A stretch of 64,000 bases of DNA from positions 1 through 64,000 of the forward strand of contig CAYNRG010000008.1 of the NCBI GenBank assembly GCA_964399545.1. The letters run 5' to 3'. Shown here piece by piece: positions 26,226-35,676 of this stretch. The notes beneath the pieces were generated by a model. That model saw nothing but the letters and a program-made list of their open reading frames with translations, ran no database searches and was not told where the DNA came from. The stretch is from CAYNRG01 sp964399545 (GTDB lineage: Bacteria > Bacillota_I > Bacilli_A > Erysipelotrichales > Erysipelotrichaceae). The position numbers and the translations under genes are program-made. Every line of letters starts with the position of its first letter. The first letter of the stretch is position 1.

Positions 26226-27255
26226 TTACCTTACCTTAGAACTGAGCCAATTAAAGAAGAAAATGGAAAGGGAAGAGGTAGTCCAACAAGTAAACCATTA
26301 CACATTAAATGGAACAACAACAGATCTAACCAAAGTTGTTGAAGAAACCGAGGCAAAAGTTGTTGGCATTACCAGTGTCATTGATGATGAGCAGACTAGC
26401 TTTGGAAGTGGAGTAGTTTATGCCACAGAGGATGGGGTTGTGTATATTGCAACCAATGCTCACCTTGTTAATCGTGCTATGGAGATTAAAGTTCTTTTCC
26501 ATAATGGAAAAGAATATGCAGGGGAGTTAGTCGGTGTGGACCGTCATTCTGATTTAGCTTTGTTGAAAACTGTACCAGAATTCGAGGTTGAACCTTTTGT
26601 GTTGGGTAATACCAATATGGTAAAAAAAGGTGAATATGTTTTAGGAATTGGAAATCCAATTAGTAAAGAATTTTTCGGAAGCGTTACGTTTGGTATTGTG
26701 TCAGGAAAAAATAGAAGAATGAATTTAGATGTTAATGAAGATGGAATTGTTGATTGGGATTTATATTTTATTCAAACCGATGCAGCGATTAACCCCGGCA
26801 ATAGTGGTGGAGCACTAATTAATATTCATGGAGATTTAATTGGGTTGACAACTATGCGTGTTGCAGGAGTTGAAACAGAAGGCGTGAACTTTGCAATTTC
26901 AATCAATGAGATGATTCCTATTTTAAATCAGCTGAAAGAAAAAGGTAGTGTGCAACGCACAATTGTAGGACTACAAGTTGAAGATGTTTCAGAATTAACC
27001 ATTTACCAAAAAGCAGCAAGAGGGATTGCTTTGGATCAAGTAAAAGGGCTCATTGTGACCCAAGTATTACCAGAGACTCCTTCAAAAGAAATGGGGGTTA
27101 TTGAGGGAGACATTCTTGTAAGCATTAATGGTACTTCAGTCTCAACATTCAAAGAATTTAGAGAAATTCTATATCGGTTAGAAAAGGATTCACAAATTCA
27201 CGTTGTTGTTTTAAGAGATAATCAAGAGTTAACCTTAACTGGAGTATTAAAGTGA
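26176..27255 (+). CDS. HtrA-like membrane serine protease with PDZ domain
   Basis: Surface protease for misfolded or secreted proteins. 359 aa from ATG 26176, 8 bases after AAGGAGG. The two in-frame codons upstream are less likely. Signal-anchor at residues 3-19. Trypsin-like domain with the triad H96 (TNAHLVN), D126 (HSDLALL) and S210 (INPGNSGGAL). A single PDZ domain covers about 265-355 (LIVTQVLPETPSKEMGVIEG). The gene sits between yycJ and rlmH, as near the origin in Bacillus and Streptococcus. It overlaps rlmH by four bases. Confidence 0.92.
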   Translation: MKKILIAVIVALLVWSSYLTLELSQLKKKMEREEVVQQVNHYTLNGTTTDLTKVVEETEAKVVGITSVIDDEQTSFGSGVVYATEDGVVYIATNAHLVNRAMEIKVLFHNGKEYAGELVGVDRHSDLALLKTVPEFEVEPFVLGNTNMVKKGEYVLGIGNPISKEFFGSVTFGIVSGKNRRMNLDVNEDGIVDWDLYFIQTDAAINPGNSGGALINIHGDLIGLTTMRVAGVETEGVNFAISINEMIPILNQLKEKGSVQRTIVGLQVEDVSELTIYQKAARGIALDQVKGLIVTQVLPETPSKEMGVIEGDILVSINGTSVSTFKEFREILYRLEKDSQIHVVVLRDNQELTLTGVLK

Positions 27256-27728
27256 TTAGAATTATAGCCGTTGGGAAAATAAAGGAAAAATACTGGGTTT
27301 CCGCAATTAAAGAGTATGAAAAAAGACTCCAAACCTACACTAAATTAGAGATTATAGAAGTGGGTGATGTTGCCTGTGGCGCGAATGCATCCAATGCGGA
27401 ACAAGAAATTGTGAAGAAGCAAGAAGGGGAAAAAATTCTATCGAAGATCAAGGAAGACGAGTTTGTTATTGCTTTGGATTTACATGGAAAAGATTATAGC
27501 TCGGTAGAGATAAGTGAGGAGTTAAGTCGAATTTTTACTTATCAGACAAGTAGGGTTACATTTGTTATAGCAGGTTCCCTGGGGTTTTCAAAAGAGGTGA
27601 TTCAACGCTCTAATTGTCGTTGGAAACTCTCTAATTGTACTTTTCCACATCAAATTGTTCGTGTTTTAGTAGTTGAACAGGTTTATAGAGCGTATAAAAT
27701 CATGAAAAATGAAATTTATCATAAGTAA
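27252..27728 (+). CDS. rlmH: 23S rRNA pseudouridine-1915 N3-methyltransferase
   Basis: SPOUT-class SAM methyltransferase acting on helix 69 of the 70S ribosome. 158 aa, GTG start overlapping the htrA stop (GTGA). MIRIIAVGKIKEKYWVSAIK is the usual start. The trefoil knot includes FVIALDLHGKDYSS, FVIAGSLGFSKEV and the C-terminal HQIVRVLVVEQVYRAYKI with RIL-type YHK end. Conserved htrA-rlmH synteny supports the call. Confidence 0.95.
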   Translation: MIRIIAVGKIKEKYWVSAIKEYEKRLQTYTKLEIIEVGDVACGANASNAEQEIVKKQEGEKILSKIKEDEFVIALDLHGKDYSSVEISEELSRIFTYQTSRVTFVIAGSLGFSKEVIQRSNCRWKLSNCTFPHQIVRVLVVEQVYRAYKIMKNEIYHK

Positions 27729-27797
27729 AATCTTGTATATTATTAGATTTTGGTTTAAAATAAGAAGAGTAAGACTAAAACTAGGAGGAATAGAAGA

Positions 27798-28064
27798 ATG
27801 AAACAAATTTCAGTATTAGTAATTGATCCAGTTGGGTTACATGCACGCCCTGCAACTGTAGCCGTAAATGCCGCAAGCAAATTCAAAAGTGAAGTGAAAG
27901 TAGAATATAAAGGACGTACAGTAAACATGAAATCTATTATGGGTGTTATGTCACTTGGAATTCCTACACAATCTGAAATTGTAATTACTTGCGATGGTGA
28001 AGATGAAGAAGTAGCTATTAAAACAATTGAAGAAGTATTACGTTCTCAAAAAGTAATTGCTTAA
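27798..28064 (+). CDS. ptsH: Phosphocarrier protein HPr
   Basis: Phosphate carrier of the sugar phosphotransferase system. 88 aa. H15 (GLHARPAT) receives phosphate from Enzyme I. S46 (MKSIMGVMSLG) is the HPrK regulatory site, so HPr-Ser-P with CcpA can mediate carbon catabolite repression. This fits the cre boxes at 41957 and 45866. AGGAGG ribosome site. No ptsI follows; a terminator closes a single-gene unit. Confidence 0.96.
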   Translation: MKQISVLVIDPVGLHARPATVAVNAASKFKSEVKVEYKGRTVNMKSIMGVMSLGIPTQSEIVITCDGEDEEVAIKTIEEVLRSQKVIA

Positions 28065-28082
28065 GAGAAACATAATTTAAAG

Positions 28083-28109
28083 ACGATACGCAAGAGTGTC
28101 GTTTTTTTT
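28083..28109 (+). terminator. Terminator of ptsH
   Basis: ACGATAC (28083-28089) pairs with GTGTCGT (28096-28102), followed by eight T. Confidence 0.85.
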
Positions 28110-28127
28110 CATAGAGGAGGAAATCGA

Positions 28128-29825
28128 ATGATTGAGAAAAAAATAGAACTTTGGCTGAATCATCCAAACTTAGATCCAGCATTAAAAGAAGAATTGAAAC
28201 AGATGAATGAACAAGAAAGAAGAGATGCTTTTTATACGACTATCGCCTTTGGAACAGCGGGGATGAGAGGACTTTTAGGAGTTGGAACAAATCGTATGAA
28301 TATCCACACATTAAGAAAAGCAAATGTGGGATTTGCGACTTATATTTGTGATGCTGGTGAAAAAGCCAAACAACAGGGAATAGCTATTGCCTATGATAAT
28401 CGTCATATGTCCAAAGAATTTGCGATGGATTCTGCACGACTTCTTGCGACCTATGGTATCAAAACATATGTGTTTGAAAGCTTGCGCCCAACACCAGAGT
28501 TATCCTTTGCTACTCGACTTTTCCATTGCTTTGGGGGAATTATGATTACAGCATCTCACAATCCAAAGGAATACAACGGGTATAAATTGTATGATGCTGA
28601 TGGATGTCAGCTTATTCCTGAATTAGCCAATCAAGTTATTGCCCGGGTTAATGCAGTTGAAGATGAATTATCAATCAATGTTGCACCTACACCAGAACAA
28701 GAAAAGTTAATCGAAATTATTGGAGAAGAAGTGGATGAACTTTACTATGAAAAAGTCTTGAGTATTCAACTAAATCCCGATGTGAAAAAAGATATTAAAA
28801 TTGTCTTTTCTCCAGAACATGGGACAAGTAATCTTCCAGTTCGAGAGTTATATAAGCGAGCAGGCTACAATTGCATTCCAGTTTTAGAACAGTGTGATCC
28901 AGATCCTGATTTTTCGAATACGAAAACTCCTAACCCTGAAGAAGCAGCAGCCTATGAAAAAGCAATTGATATTGCGAAGCAAGAAAATGCAGAAATCATT
29001 TTAGTTTGTGATCCAGATGCAGACCGAATGGGAGTAGGGGTTCAACATCAAGGAGAATACATAATTTTGACTGGGAATCAATCTGGTGCTTTATTGATTG
29101 AGTATATTTTAGGGCAGCGCACTCAAAAAGGGAGTATGCCAAAAAATCCAATCCTATTCAATACAGTAGTTACAGGCGATTTGGGAGAGAAAATTGCTGC
29201 ATCCTATGGAGTTGAAACTGAGAAAACATTAACGGGATTTAAATTTATTGGTGAGAAGGTTGCGAAGTATGAAAAAACTGGTGAAAAAACCTATGTCTTT
29301 GGCTATGAGGAAAGTTATGGTTCTCTAATCTCGCCATTTGTAAGGGATAAAGATGCACCGCAAGCTTGCTTAATGCTTGCAGAAGCAGCAGCTTTTTATA
29401 AGCAACAAGGGAAAACGTTGGTAGATGTATTAAATGACCTTTATGAAAAACATGGATTTTATGATGAAACTCAATTTTCGATTATGTTAGCAGGAGAGGA
29501 TGGAGCAAAAAAACTTCAAGAACTGATTGCTAACTTAAGGAAAAACAGATTAGAAACGATTGCGGATATTTCCGTTATAGGCTGGGAAGATTATGGAACG
29601 ATGGAACAAATGAAAGAAGGGAAACAGAGCTCTTTAGAAGGTTTTAGTCCTTCAGATGTTCTAAAATATTACCTAAGTGATGGTTCTTGGATTGCAGTTC
29701 GACCAAGTGGTACAGAACCAAAATGTAAGGTATACTTCTGTGTGCTAGGTTCTAGTTTAGAGGAAGTTGAAAGAAAATCAAAACAATATCAACAAGCGAT
29801 GAAAAAAGTAACTAGTGGAGAATAA
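28128..29825 (+). CDS. pgcA: Alpha-phosphoglucomutase/phosphomannomutase
   Basis: Interconverts glucose-1-phosphate and glucose-6-phosphate, feeding glycogen synthesis by the glgCDA genes further on. 565 aa, the long PgcA type. Active serine in TASHNPKEYNGYK, metal loop CDPDADRMGVG, sugar-binding GYEESYGSL, and phosphate-binding RPSGTEPKCK near the end. Start ATG with GAGGAGG. A terminator follows, so it is transcribed apart from glgB. Confidence 0.92.
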   Translation: MIEKKIELWLNHPNLDPALKEELKQMNEQERRDAFYTTIAFGTAGMRGLLGVGTNRMNIHTLRKANVGFATYICDAGEKAKQQGIAIAYDNRHMSKEFAMDSARLLATYGIKTYVFESLRPTPELSFATRLFHCFGGIMITASHNPKEYNGYKLYDADGCQLIPELANQVIARVNAVEDELSINVAPTPEQEKLIEIIGEEVDELYYEKVLSIQLNPDVKKDIKIVFSPEHGTSNLPVRELYKRAGYNCIPVLEQCDPDPDFSNTKTPNPEEAAAYEKAIDIAKQENAEIILVCDPDADRMGVGVQHQGEYIILTGNQSGALLIEYILGQRTQKGSMPKNPILFNTVVTGDLGEKIAASYGVETEKTLTGFKFIGEKVAKYEKTGEKTYVFGYEESYGSLISPFVRDKDAPQACLMLAEAAAFYKQQGKTLVDVLNDLYEKHGFYDETQFSIMLAGEDGAKKLQELIANLRKNRLETIADISVIGWEDYGTMEQMKEGKQSSLEGFSPSDVLKYYLSDGSWIAVRPSGTEPKCKVYFCVLGSSLEEVERKSKQYQQAMKKVTSGE

Positions 29826-29841
29826 ATTAAATTAAAAATGT

Positions 29842-29870
29842 AAAGTCATCTTGAAAAGGGTGACTTTTAC
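29842..29870 (+). terminator. Terminator of pgcA
   Basis: AAAGTCA (29842-29848) pairs with TGACTTT (29861-29867), followed by T-rich bases. Confidence 0.7.
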
Positions 29871-29943
29871 TTAGAGATACCCAAAAATAATTAAAATAAT
29901 AAGGTAAATGTGGTAAAATGGAAGAGAAATGAAAGAGAGAAAG

Positions 29944-31770
29944 ATGATGCAACAGTTGGATATTTTTCATCAAGGATATTCATTGGATATCCATCACTTT
30001 TATGGAGCCCATATTACAGATAAAGGGGTTTGCTTTTGTGTGTATGCTCCAAGTGCTCAATCTGTCCAGATTATTGGTAGCTTTAATAATTGGGATGGAA
30101 CTTATCATGTTATGGAAAAGATTGACTCACGGGGAACATGGTTGTTACATATCGATGGAGTAAAAGAATGGGAAAGCTATAAATATCGTCTTTTAACTGC
30201 AGATAATAAATGGATAGATAAAGCAGACCCTGTTGCTTTTTATAGTGAAACACGGCCAGAGACAGCATCTAAAATTGTTGATTTAAGAAATATTGAATGG
30301 ACCGATGAAAAGTGGATGCGTGAGCGAACCAAAAACTTTAATAAACCATTGAGTATTTATGAAGTTTATGCGGGAGCTTGGAAAATTCACGAGAATGGAA
30401 TGCGATATACTTATCAAGATTTAGAGACACAGCTAATTCCATATATTAAAGAAAAAGGCTTTACTCATGTCGAGCTAATGCCGTTGAGCGAACACCCTTT
30501 TGATGGTTCTTGGGGATATCAAAGTCATGGTTACTTTTCCTGTACATCACGATATGGAAATCCAAAAGAGTTTGCTCAATTTGTAAATGCGTGTCATCTA
30601 CAAGGAGTGGGAGTCATTATCGATGTAGTTCCAGTACATTTTGTTAAAGATGCACATGGGTTAGTTCAATTTGATGGTTCTGCTGTCTATGAATATCAAA
30701 AAGCAAGTGATGCTGAAAGTGAATGGGGAACCCTTAATTTCGATTTATGGAAAGAAGAAGTACGATCTTTTTTGATGAGTAGCTTATCTTTTTGGTGTGA
30801 GAAGTATCATATTGATGGTATTCGCATGGATGCGATATCTAATTTGATTTATTGGAAAGGAAATAAGCAGTTAGGAATAAATGAGGGTGCATTGAATTTT
30901 ATTAAACGAATGAATCAGAGTTTAATTGAGAGATATCCTCAAGTTATTTTAATTGCTGAAGATAGCAGTGATTTTTCTAAAGTCACTCACGCAACATGGG
31001 CTGGAGGGCTTGGATTTGATTATAAGTGGGATTTAGGATGGATGAATGATACATTAAGCTATTATAAAAAAGATCCAATTTTTCGTTCCTCTATCCATCA
31101 TTGTTTGACTTTTTCTATGGCGTATTTTTATTCGGAACGCTTTTTGCTTCCTCTATCACACGATGAAGTTGTTCATGGCAAAAAAACGATCGTTGACCGG
31201 ATGTGGGGAGACTATCATCAAAAGTTTAGTCAAGCTAAAAATTTATATACCTATATGTTTACTCATCCGGGTAAAAAATTGAATTTCATGGGGAATGAAA
31301 TAGGAATGATCCGTGAGTTTGATGAAGATAAAGAAATGGATTGGTTTCTATTAAAGTATCCAAAGCATGATGCATTTGCACGTTATTTTAAAGATTTGAA
31401 TCAGCTTTATTGTTATCACCCTAGCCTAAGTCGCTATGATTATGATTATGAAGGATTTAAATGGATTGATGCAGATAATGCTGAACAAAGCATCTATAGT
31501 TATTATCGAGAGTGCGAAGAAGAAGTGATGGTAGTTTTATTGAATATGACACCTCAATCTCATGAAGTGGTTAAAATAGGAGTTCCTTATGAAGGAGATT
31601 ATGTAGAAATATTGAATTCAGAGAAAGATATTTATGATGGATGTAACATGTGTAATTATGAACCGATTCAGACTGAAAAAGAATCGATGAATCAATTGCC
31701 ATATACACTTTGTGTACGAGTTGCTCCATTTGCAGCAATAATTTTAAGACATCAAAAGAAGGAGGATTAG
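29944..31770 (+). CDS. glgB: 1,4-alpha-glucan branching enzyme
   Basis: Makes alpha-1,6 branches in glycogen (GH13). About 608 aa. An N-terminal CBM48-like domain (GAHITDKGVCFCVYAPSAQS, about 20-105) is followed by the catalytic barrel. Catalytic residues: Asp in GIRMDAISNL, Glu in LIAEDSSDF, Asp in LSHDEVVHGK. Start is uncertain between 29929 and 29944. A -10 (TGGTAAAAT, to 29919) would start RNA near 29926, which disfavours 29929. It precedes a pullulanase by two bases. This branching and debranching pair lies apart from glgCDA. Confidence 0.9.
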   Translation: MMQQLDIFHQGYSLDIHHFYGAHITDKGVCFCVYAPSAQSVQIIGSFNNWDGTYHVMEKIDSRGTWLLHIDGVKEWESYKYRLLTADNKWIDKADPVAFYSETRPETASKIVDLRNIEWTDEKWMRERTKNFNKPLSIYEVYAGAWKIHENGMRYTYQDLETQLIPYIKEKGFTHVELMPLSEHPFDGSWGYQSHGYFSCTSRYGNPKEFAQFVNACHLQGVGVIIDVVPVHFVKDAHGLVQFDGSAVYEYQKASDAESEWGTLNFDLWKEEVRSFLMSSLSFWCEKYHIDGIRMDAISNLIYWKGNKQLGINEGALNFIKRMNQSLIERYPQVILIAEDSSDFSKVTHATWAGGLGFDYKWDLGWMNDTLSYYKKDPIFRSSIHHCLTFSMAYFYSERFLLPLSHDEVVHGKKTIVDRMWGDYHQKFSQAKNLYTYMFTHPGKKLNFMGNEIGMIREFDEDKEMDWFLLKYPKHDAFARYFKDLNQLYCYHPSLSRYDYDYEGFKWIDADNAEQSIYSYYRECEEEVMVVLLNMTPQSHEVVKIGVPYEGDYVEILNSEKDIYDGCNMCNYEPIQTEKESMNQLPYTLCVRVAPFAAIILRHQKKED

Positions 31771-31772
31771 AA

Positions 31773-33908
31773 ATGGCAAGAGATGTAGCTATTGTAGCTT
31801 ACCTAGATGATTTTGGTTATGTGAGAATTGAAGTTTCTCATCGGTTTTATCAGGGGAATTGTAGTTCCTTTTACTTAAGATCAGAAGATGGAAGTGTTCA
31901 TGACTGTGTCATTAGACAAGTGATTAATCATAAGGAGTATACGCAGTATGATTGTACAGTTCCACCAGAACATGATTTTTCAAAATCGATGGTTGTTATT
32001 GATAATCATGGTCGTCAGGTTCCACTTCAAATTCGTTTTGTAGTAAGGAAACCCTTGTTCCATGAAAAATTTACGTACAATGGAAATGATTTAGGACCAC
32101 AATATCAAAACGACCAGACGACTTTTAAAGTATGGGCACCTACGGCGACCAATCTTGTTTTAGCACTCGAAGTGGATGGAAAGACAAGCCTCCACCCGAT
32201 GACTAGAGAAGAAAAGGGAATTTATCAAGTAGTAGTCCAAGGAGATTTGCACCAAGCAATCTATAGTTACTATGTTAGTATTAATGGTGGCGTGATTCAA
32301 ACGACAGATCCATATGCTTTATCGAGTACAGCTAATGGAGGAAAAAGTGCAGTTGTAGATTTAAATCGTATTGAGAAATCACAAAAAAATTCATGCGGAC
32401 CGTTAGAGAGTTGGGTAGATGCCATTCTTTATGAGTGTAGTGTGCGCGATTTAACAATTAGTAAAACATCAGGCGCAACTACTCATGGAACCTATGAAGC
32501 TTTTGTTGAAAAGGGTACAAAGTACCACCAACATAAAACAGGCTTTGATTATATTCGAGAGTTAGGAGTTACCCATGTCCAATTGATGCCGGTTTATGAC
32601 TTTGCGACAGTGGATGAAGAAAATTCAAAACGTCAATATAATTGGGGATATGATCCCTTGCACTATTATGGACCAGAAGGGTCGTTTAGTTCAAATCCCA
32701 ATGATCCTTATGCAAGAGTTCAAGAATTAAGGAAATTAGTTGATTCGTTTCATGAGGCAGGTCTTCGTGTAACGATGGATATCGTTATTAATCATCACTA
32801 TGATGTAGGAATGTCAGCACTACATCGGTTAGTTCCATATTATTATTTTCGATACAATGACCAAGGGCAATTATCAAATGGATCATATTGTGGAAATGAC
32901 TTTAGTAGTGTTCAACCAATGGCTAGAAAATATTTGGTAGATCATCTATTAATGTGGATTGATGTATATGGTATGGACGGTTTTCGTTTTGATTTGATGG
33001 GAATCATTGATGTAGATACGATGAACCTAGTTGTGAAGAAAACAAAAGAGAAAAAACCAGAGTGTATGATTTATGGTGAAGGCTGGAATATGCCAACGGC
33101 CTTAGATGATAGAAACAAAGCGATGATTGCTAATAATGAAAAAATGCCACAAGTTGGACATTTCAACGATATGTTCAGAGATTCCATTAAAGGAAAATCG
33201 ATGGAAGGTCATAGCTATGAGAAGGGATATTGTACAGGTGATGGTGATTTTGCATTTAATGTTGCCAGTTGCCTTGCGGGGAGCGTAAAAGCAGCCAATA
33301 GTCATAAGATTTTCCAACAACCACATCAAACTATCAATTATATAGAGTGTCATGATAATCAAACCTCATGGGATAAGATGAAAGACTGTTGTAAAGAAGA
33401 TACTAGAGAAGTTCGACTGGAAAGACAAAAAATGATGATTGCTTGTACACTACTAGCTCAAGGAGTTCCATTCCTTCATTGCGGGCAAGAGTTTTGTAGA
33501 ACTAAATTAGGGTATCACAATAGTTATAATAGTCCAGATTCTATCAATCAAGTTGATTGGGAGCGAATGATTCGATATGAAGAGGTTGTTCGTTATACAA
33601 AGACATGTATTTCAATTCGAAAGAATTTTGAAGCTTTCCGATTGAGAACCGCAAAGGAAATTGAGGAAAATGTTTCTTTTGAGTATTTGGATGGGAATGT
33701 TCTAAAATATACGATTCAGCATACTGATTCACGGCTGAACTGTAAGGGAATTGTAATGATTATTAATCCTTTTGGAATACAGAGAAATTTTTGTTTACAA
33801 CAGCAAGTGAAGGTTATTTTAGATAATCAGGGATTTAATGCAAAATCTAATCGAACAACAGATGTAGTAGTACAGCCACACAGTGTTCTAGTGTGTGCCA
33901 TTGTTTAA
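31773..33908 (+). CDS. pulA: Type I pullulanase (alpha-glucan debranching enzyme)
   Basis: Hydrolyses alpha-1,6 links in glycogen or pullulan. 711 aa from ATG 31773 behind AAGGAGG. The earlier frame from 31710 lies inside glgB. N-terminal carbohydrate-binding and CBM48-like parts (1-about 200), then the YNWGYDP motif of type I pullulanases. Nucleophile Asp in GFRFDLMGIID, acid Glu in YGEGWNMP, and IECHDNQTSW. No signal peptide, so it probably acts on intracellular glycogen. It is followed by a lipoprotein gene overlapping by a start frame only. Confidence 0.92.
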   Translation: MARDVAIVAYLDDFGYVRIEVSHRFYQGNCSSFYLRSEDGSVHDCVIRQVINHKEYTQYDCTVPPEHDFSKSMVVIDNHGRQVPLQIRFVVRKPLFHEKFTYNGNDLGPQYQNDQTTFKVWAPTATNLVLALEVDGKTSLHPMTREEKGIYQVVVQGDLHQAIYSYYVSINGGVIQTTDPYALSSTANGGKSAVVDLNRIEKSQKNSCGPLESWVDAILYECSVRDLTISKTSGATTHGTYEAFVEKGTKYHQHKTGFDYIRELGVTHVQLMPVYDFATVDEENSKRQYNWGYDPLHYYGPEGSFSSNPNDPYARVQELRKLVDSFHEAGLRVTMDIVINHHYDVGMSALHRLVPYYYFRYNDQGQLSNGSYCGNDFSSVQPMARKYLVDHLLMWIDVYGMDGFRFDLMGIIDVDTMNLVVKKTKEKKPECMIYGEGWNMPTALDDRNKAMIANNEKMPQVGHFNDMFRDSIKGKSMEGHSYEKGYCTGDGDFAFNVASCLAGSVKAANSHKIFQQPHQTINYIECHDNQTSWDKMKDCCKEDTREVRLERQKMMIACTLLAQGVPFLHCGQEFCRTKLGYHNSYNSPDSINQVDWERMIRYEEVVRYTKTCISIRKNFEAFRLRTAKEIEENVSFEYLDGNVLKYTIQHTDSRLNCKGIVMIINPFGIQRNFCLQQQVKVILDNQGFNAKSNRTTDVVVQPHSVLVCAIV

Positions 33909-33924
33909 GGGAAAAGAGGGAAAT

Positions 33925-35676
33925 ATGAGAAAGATGATAAAAATAGCCGTTGTTTTATTCTTAATAACGGGATGTTCAACACAACCGGAGAAGGAGGTCC
34001 AAGAAACCTTATTACCGGATGCTACTGAAAGTGTTGACCAACAAGTTCAAGATCAATTTATAGACTATTTAGATCAACAATTTATAGAGTATGTGAATTC
34101 AAGTCCAGTGTCGTATCACTTTACTTTAAGAGATCCTTCGGCGTTTGATATTGAAAAGCCAGAATTGACTTTAGGAGAAATATCTTTAGAAGCATTCAAA
34201 GAATATGAGGAATTCTTAGCAGAGGAGTTAGAAGAATTAAAAAAAATAGACCGATCTAAATTGGATTTAGATAATCAGCGGTACTACGATATTTATCAAC
34301 GCTATTTGGAGGATGAATATTTGTTGAGTCAATATCCACAAAACCCGAATTATTTTTCTGCATATACAGGCATTCAAGAGAATTTAATCGTTATCTTCAC
34401 AGAATGGGCATTTTATAAAGAAGAAGATGTAGACGATTATCTGGTGTTGTTAGAAGATGTTGATCGTTACATGGATGATTTAATTCTCTTTGCTCAAGTT
34501 CAAATTGATGATGGATATTGGCGGCCAGAGTTTATTATTGAATCTACGATTGACTCAATTGATAGGTTTATAGAGAAAGAAGAAGATAATGCACTGCTAG
34601 TTTCTTTTGAGGAACGATTAGAAGATGTAGCTGTAAGTAATGCGGGTGATTTAAAAGAACGACATAAAAAAATTGTATTGAATGAAGTTCTTCCAGCGTA
34701 TGAAAAACTCAAAGATTTTTTAGAAGAAAATAAGTCGATATATGAAGGAACAGGTGCAGCACTTGAATATCCTAATGGGAAAGCCTATTACGAAGCTTTG
34801 GTTCGTAGAAAAACAGGAGCATTAAAAACACCTGAAGAGCTAGTTAAATTGAGTGAATCGTATATGAGAGAAGTTATCATAAATTTAAGAAGTAATTTTA
34901 CCCCAGATGAAATTAGCACCTACTTTGCTAGTGACTTCGAAATTCCGTCTGCCGAAGAAATTTTAGAATCGCTTCAAGGAAATGTTACACAAGATTATCC
35001 TGAGGGGCCAGAAGTGAGATATACAGCTTCCTATTTGGATTCATCCATTGCAAATGAAAGTGTTATTGCTTACTATTTAATTCCACCAGTGGATGCGATT
35101 GAAGACAATGTGATTCGAATTAATGGAGACTATGATGGAGAATATTTTTCATTCTTTAATACCTTGGCGCATGAAGGATTTCCAGGTCACTTATATCAAA
35201 CAACATATTTATTTAATCAAGAGATGCACCCTATGATGTATCAAGTATCATATAGTGGTTATACAGAAGGTTGGGCTATGATGGCTGGTGCGCAAGCGAT
35301 GAATTGGTTACCGGAAGATCGAGTGAATCTTGGTCTTATTGCTAATGAAATGAATGGGGTAGGATACATAGATGGCGTTTTGCTAGATATAAGAGTTAAT
35401 TATTTTGGATGGACCTTGGATGATATGGAGAAAGAATATGGAGTTGCAAAAGAGGAACTTCAATTTTCTTATGAATATTCGATTGAAGTACAAGGGGAGT
35501 TATTACCGTATGGGATTGGCTTAATGATGTTTGATACACTGGAAAAAGAAGCTAGAAAAGAGTTAAAGGATAGTTTTAATTTAGTAGAATATAACCGAAC
35601 TTTATTGAATTATGGAATGCGATCTTTTGAAGAAGTTAAAAAGGATGTGGATCACTATGTTCAACAAAATAAGTAA
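33925..35676 (+). CDS. DUF885-family lipoprotein, likely metallopeptidase
   Basis: 583-aa lipoprotein with signal MRKMIKIAVVLFLITGC, the Cys being the lipidation site. DUF885 proteins resemble metallocarboxypeptidases. The HEGFPGHLYQTTYL block acts as the metal motif, and ALVRRKTGALKTPEELV and GYTEGWAMM are other family marks. Start at 33925 with AAGAGGG. The upstream frame overlaps pulA. Surface location. It is followed closely by a second lipoprotein. The substrate is unknown, although short peptides are expected from the family. Confidence 0.85.
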   Translation: MRKMIKIAVVLFLITGCSTQPEKEVQETLLPDATESVDQQVQDQFIDYLDQQFIEYVNSSPVSYHFTLRDPSAFDIEKPELTLGEISLEAFKEYEEFLAEELEELKKIDRSKLDLDNQRYYDIYQRYLEDEYLLSQYPQNPNYFSAYTGIQENLIVIFTEWAFYKEEDVDDYLVLLEDVDRYMDDLILFAQVQIDDGYWRPEFIIESTIDSIDRFIEKEEDNALLVSFEERLEDVAVSNAGDLKERHKKIVLNEVLPAYEKLKDFLEENKSIYEGTGAALEYPNGKAYYEALVRRKTGALKTPEELVKLSESYMREVIINLRSNFTPDEISTYFASDFEIPSAEEILESLQGNVTQDYPEGPEVRYTASYLDSSIANESVIAYYLIPPVDAIEDNVIRINGDYDGEYFSFFNTLAHEGFPGHLYQTTYLFNQEMHPMMYQVSYSGYTEGWAMMAGAQAMNWLPEDRVNLGLIANEMNGVGYIDGVLLDIRVNYFGWTLDDMEKEYGVAKEELQFSYEYSIEVQGELLPYGIGLMMFDTLEKEARKELKDSFNLVEYNRTLLNYGMRSFEEVKKDVDHYVQQNK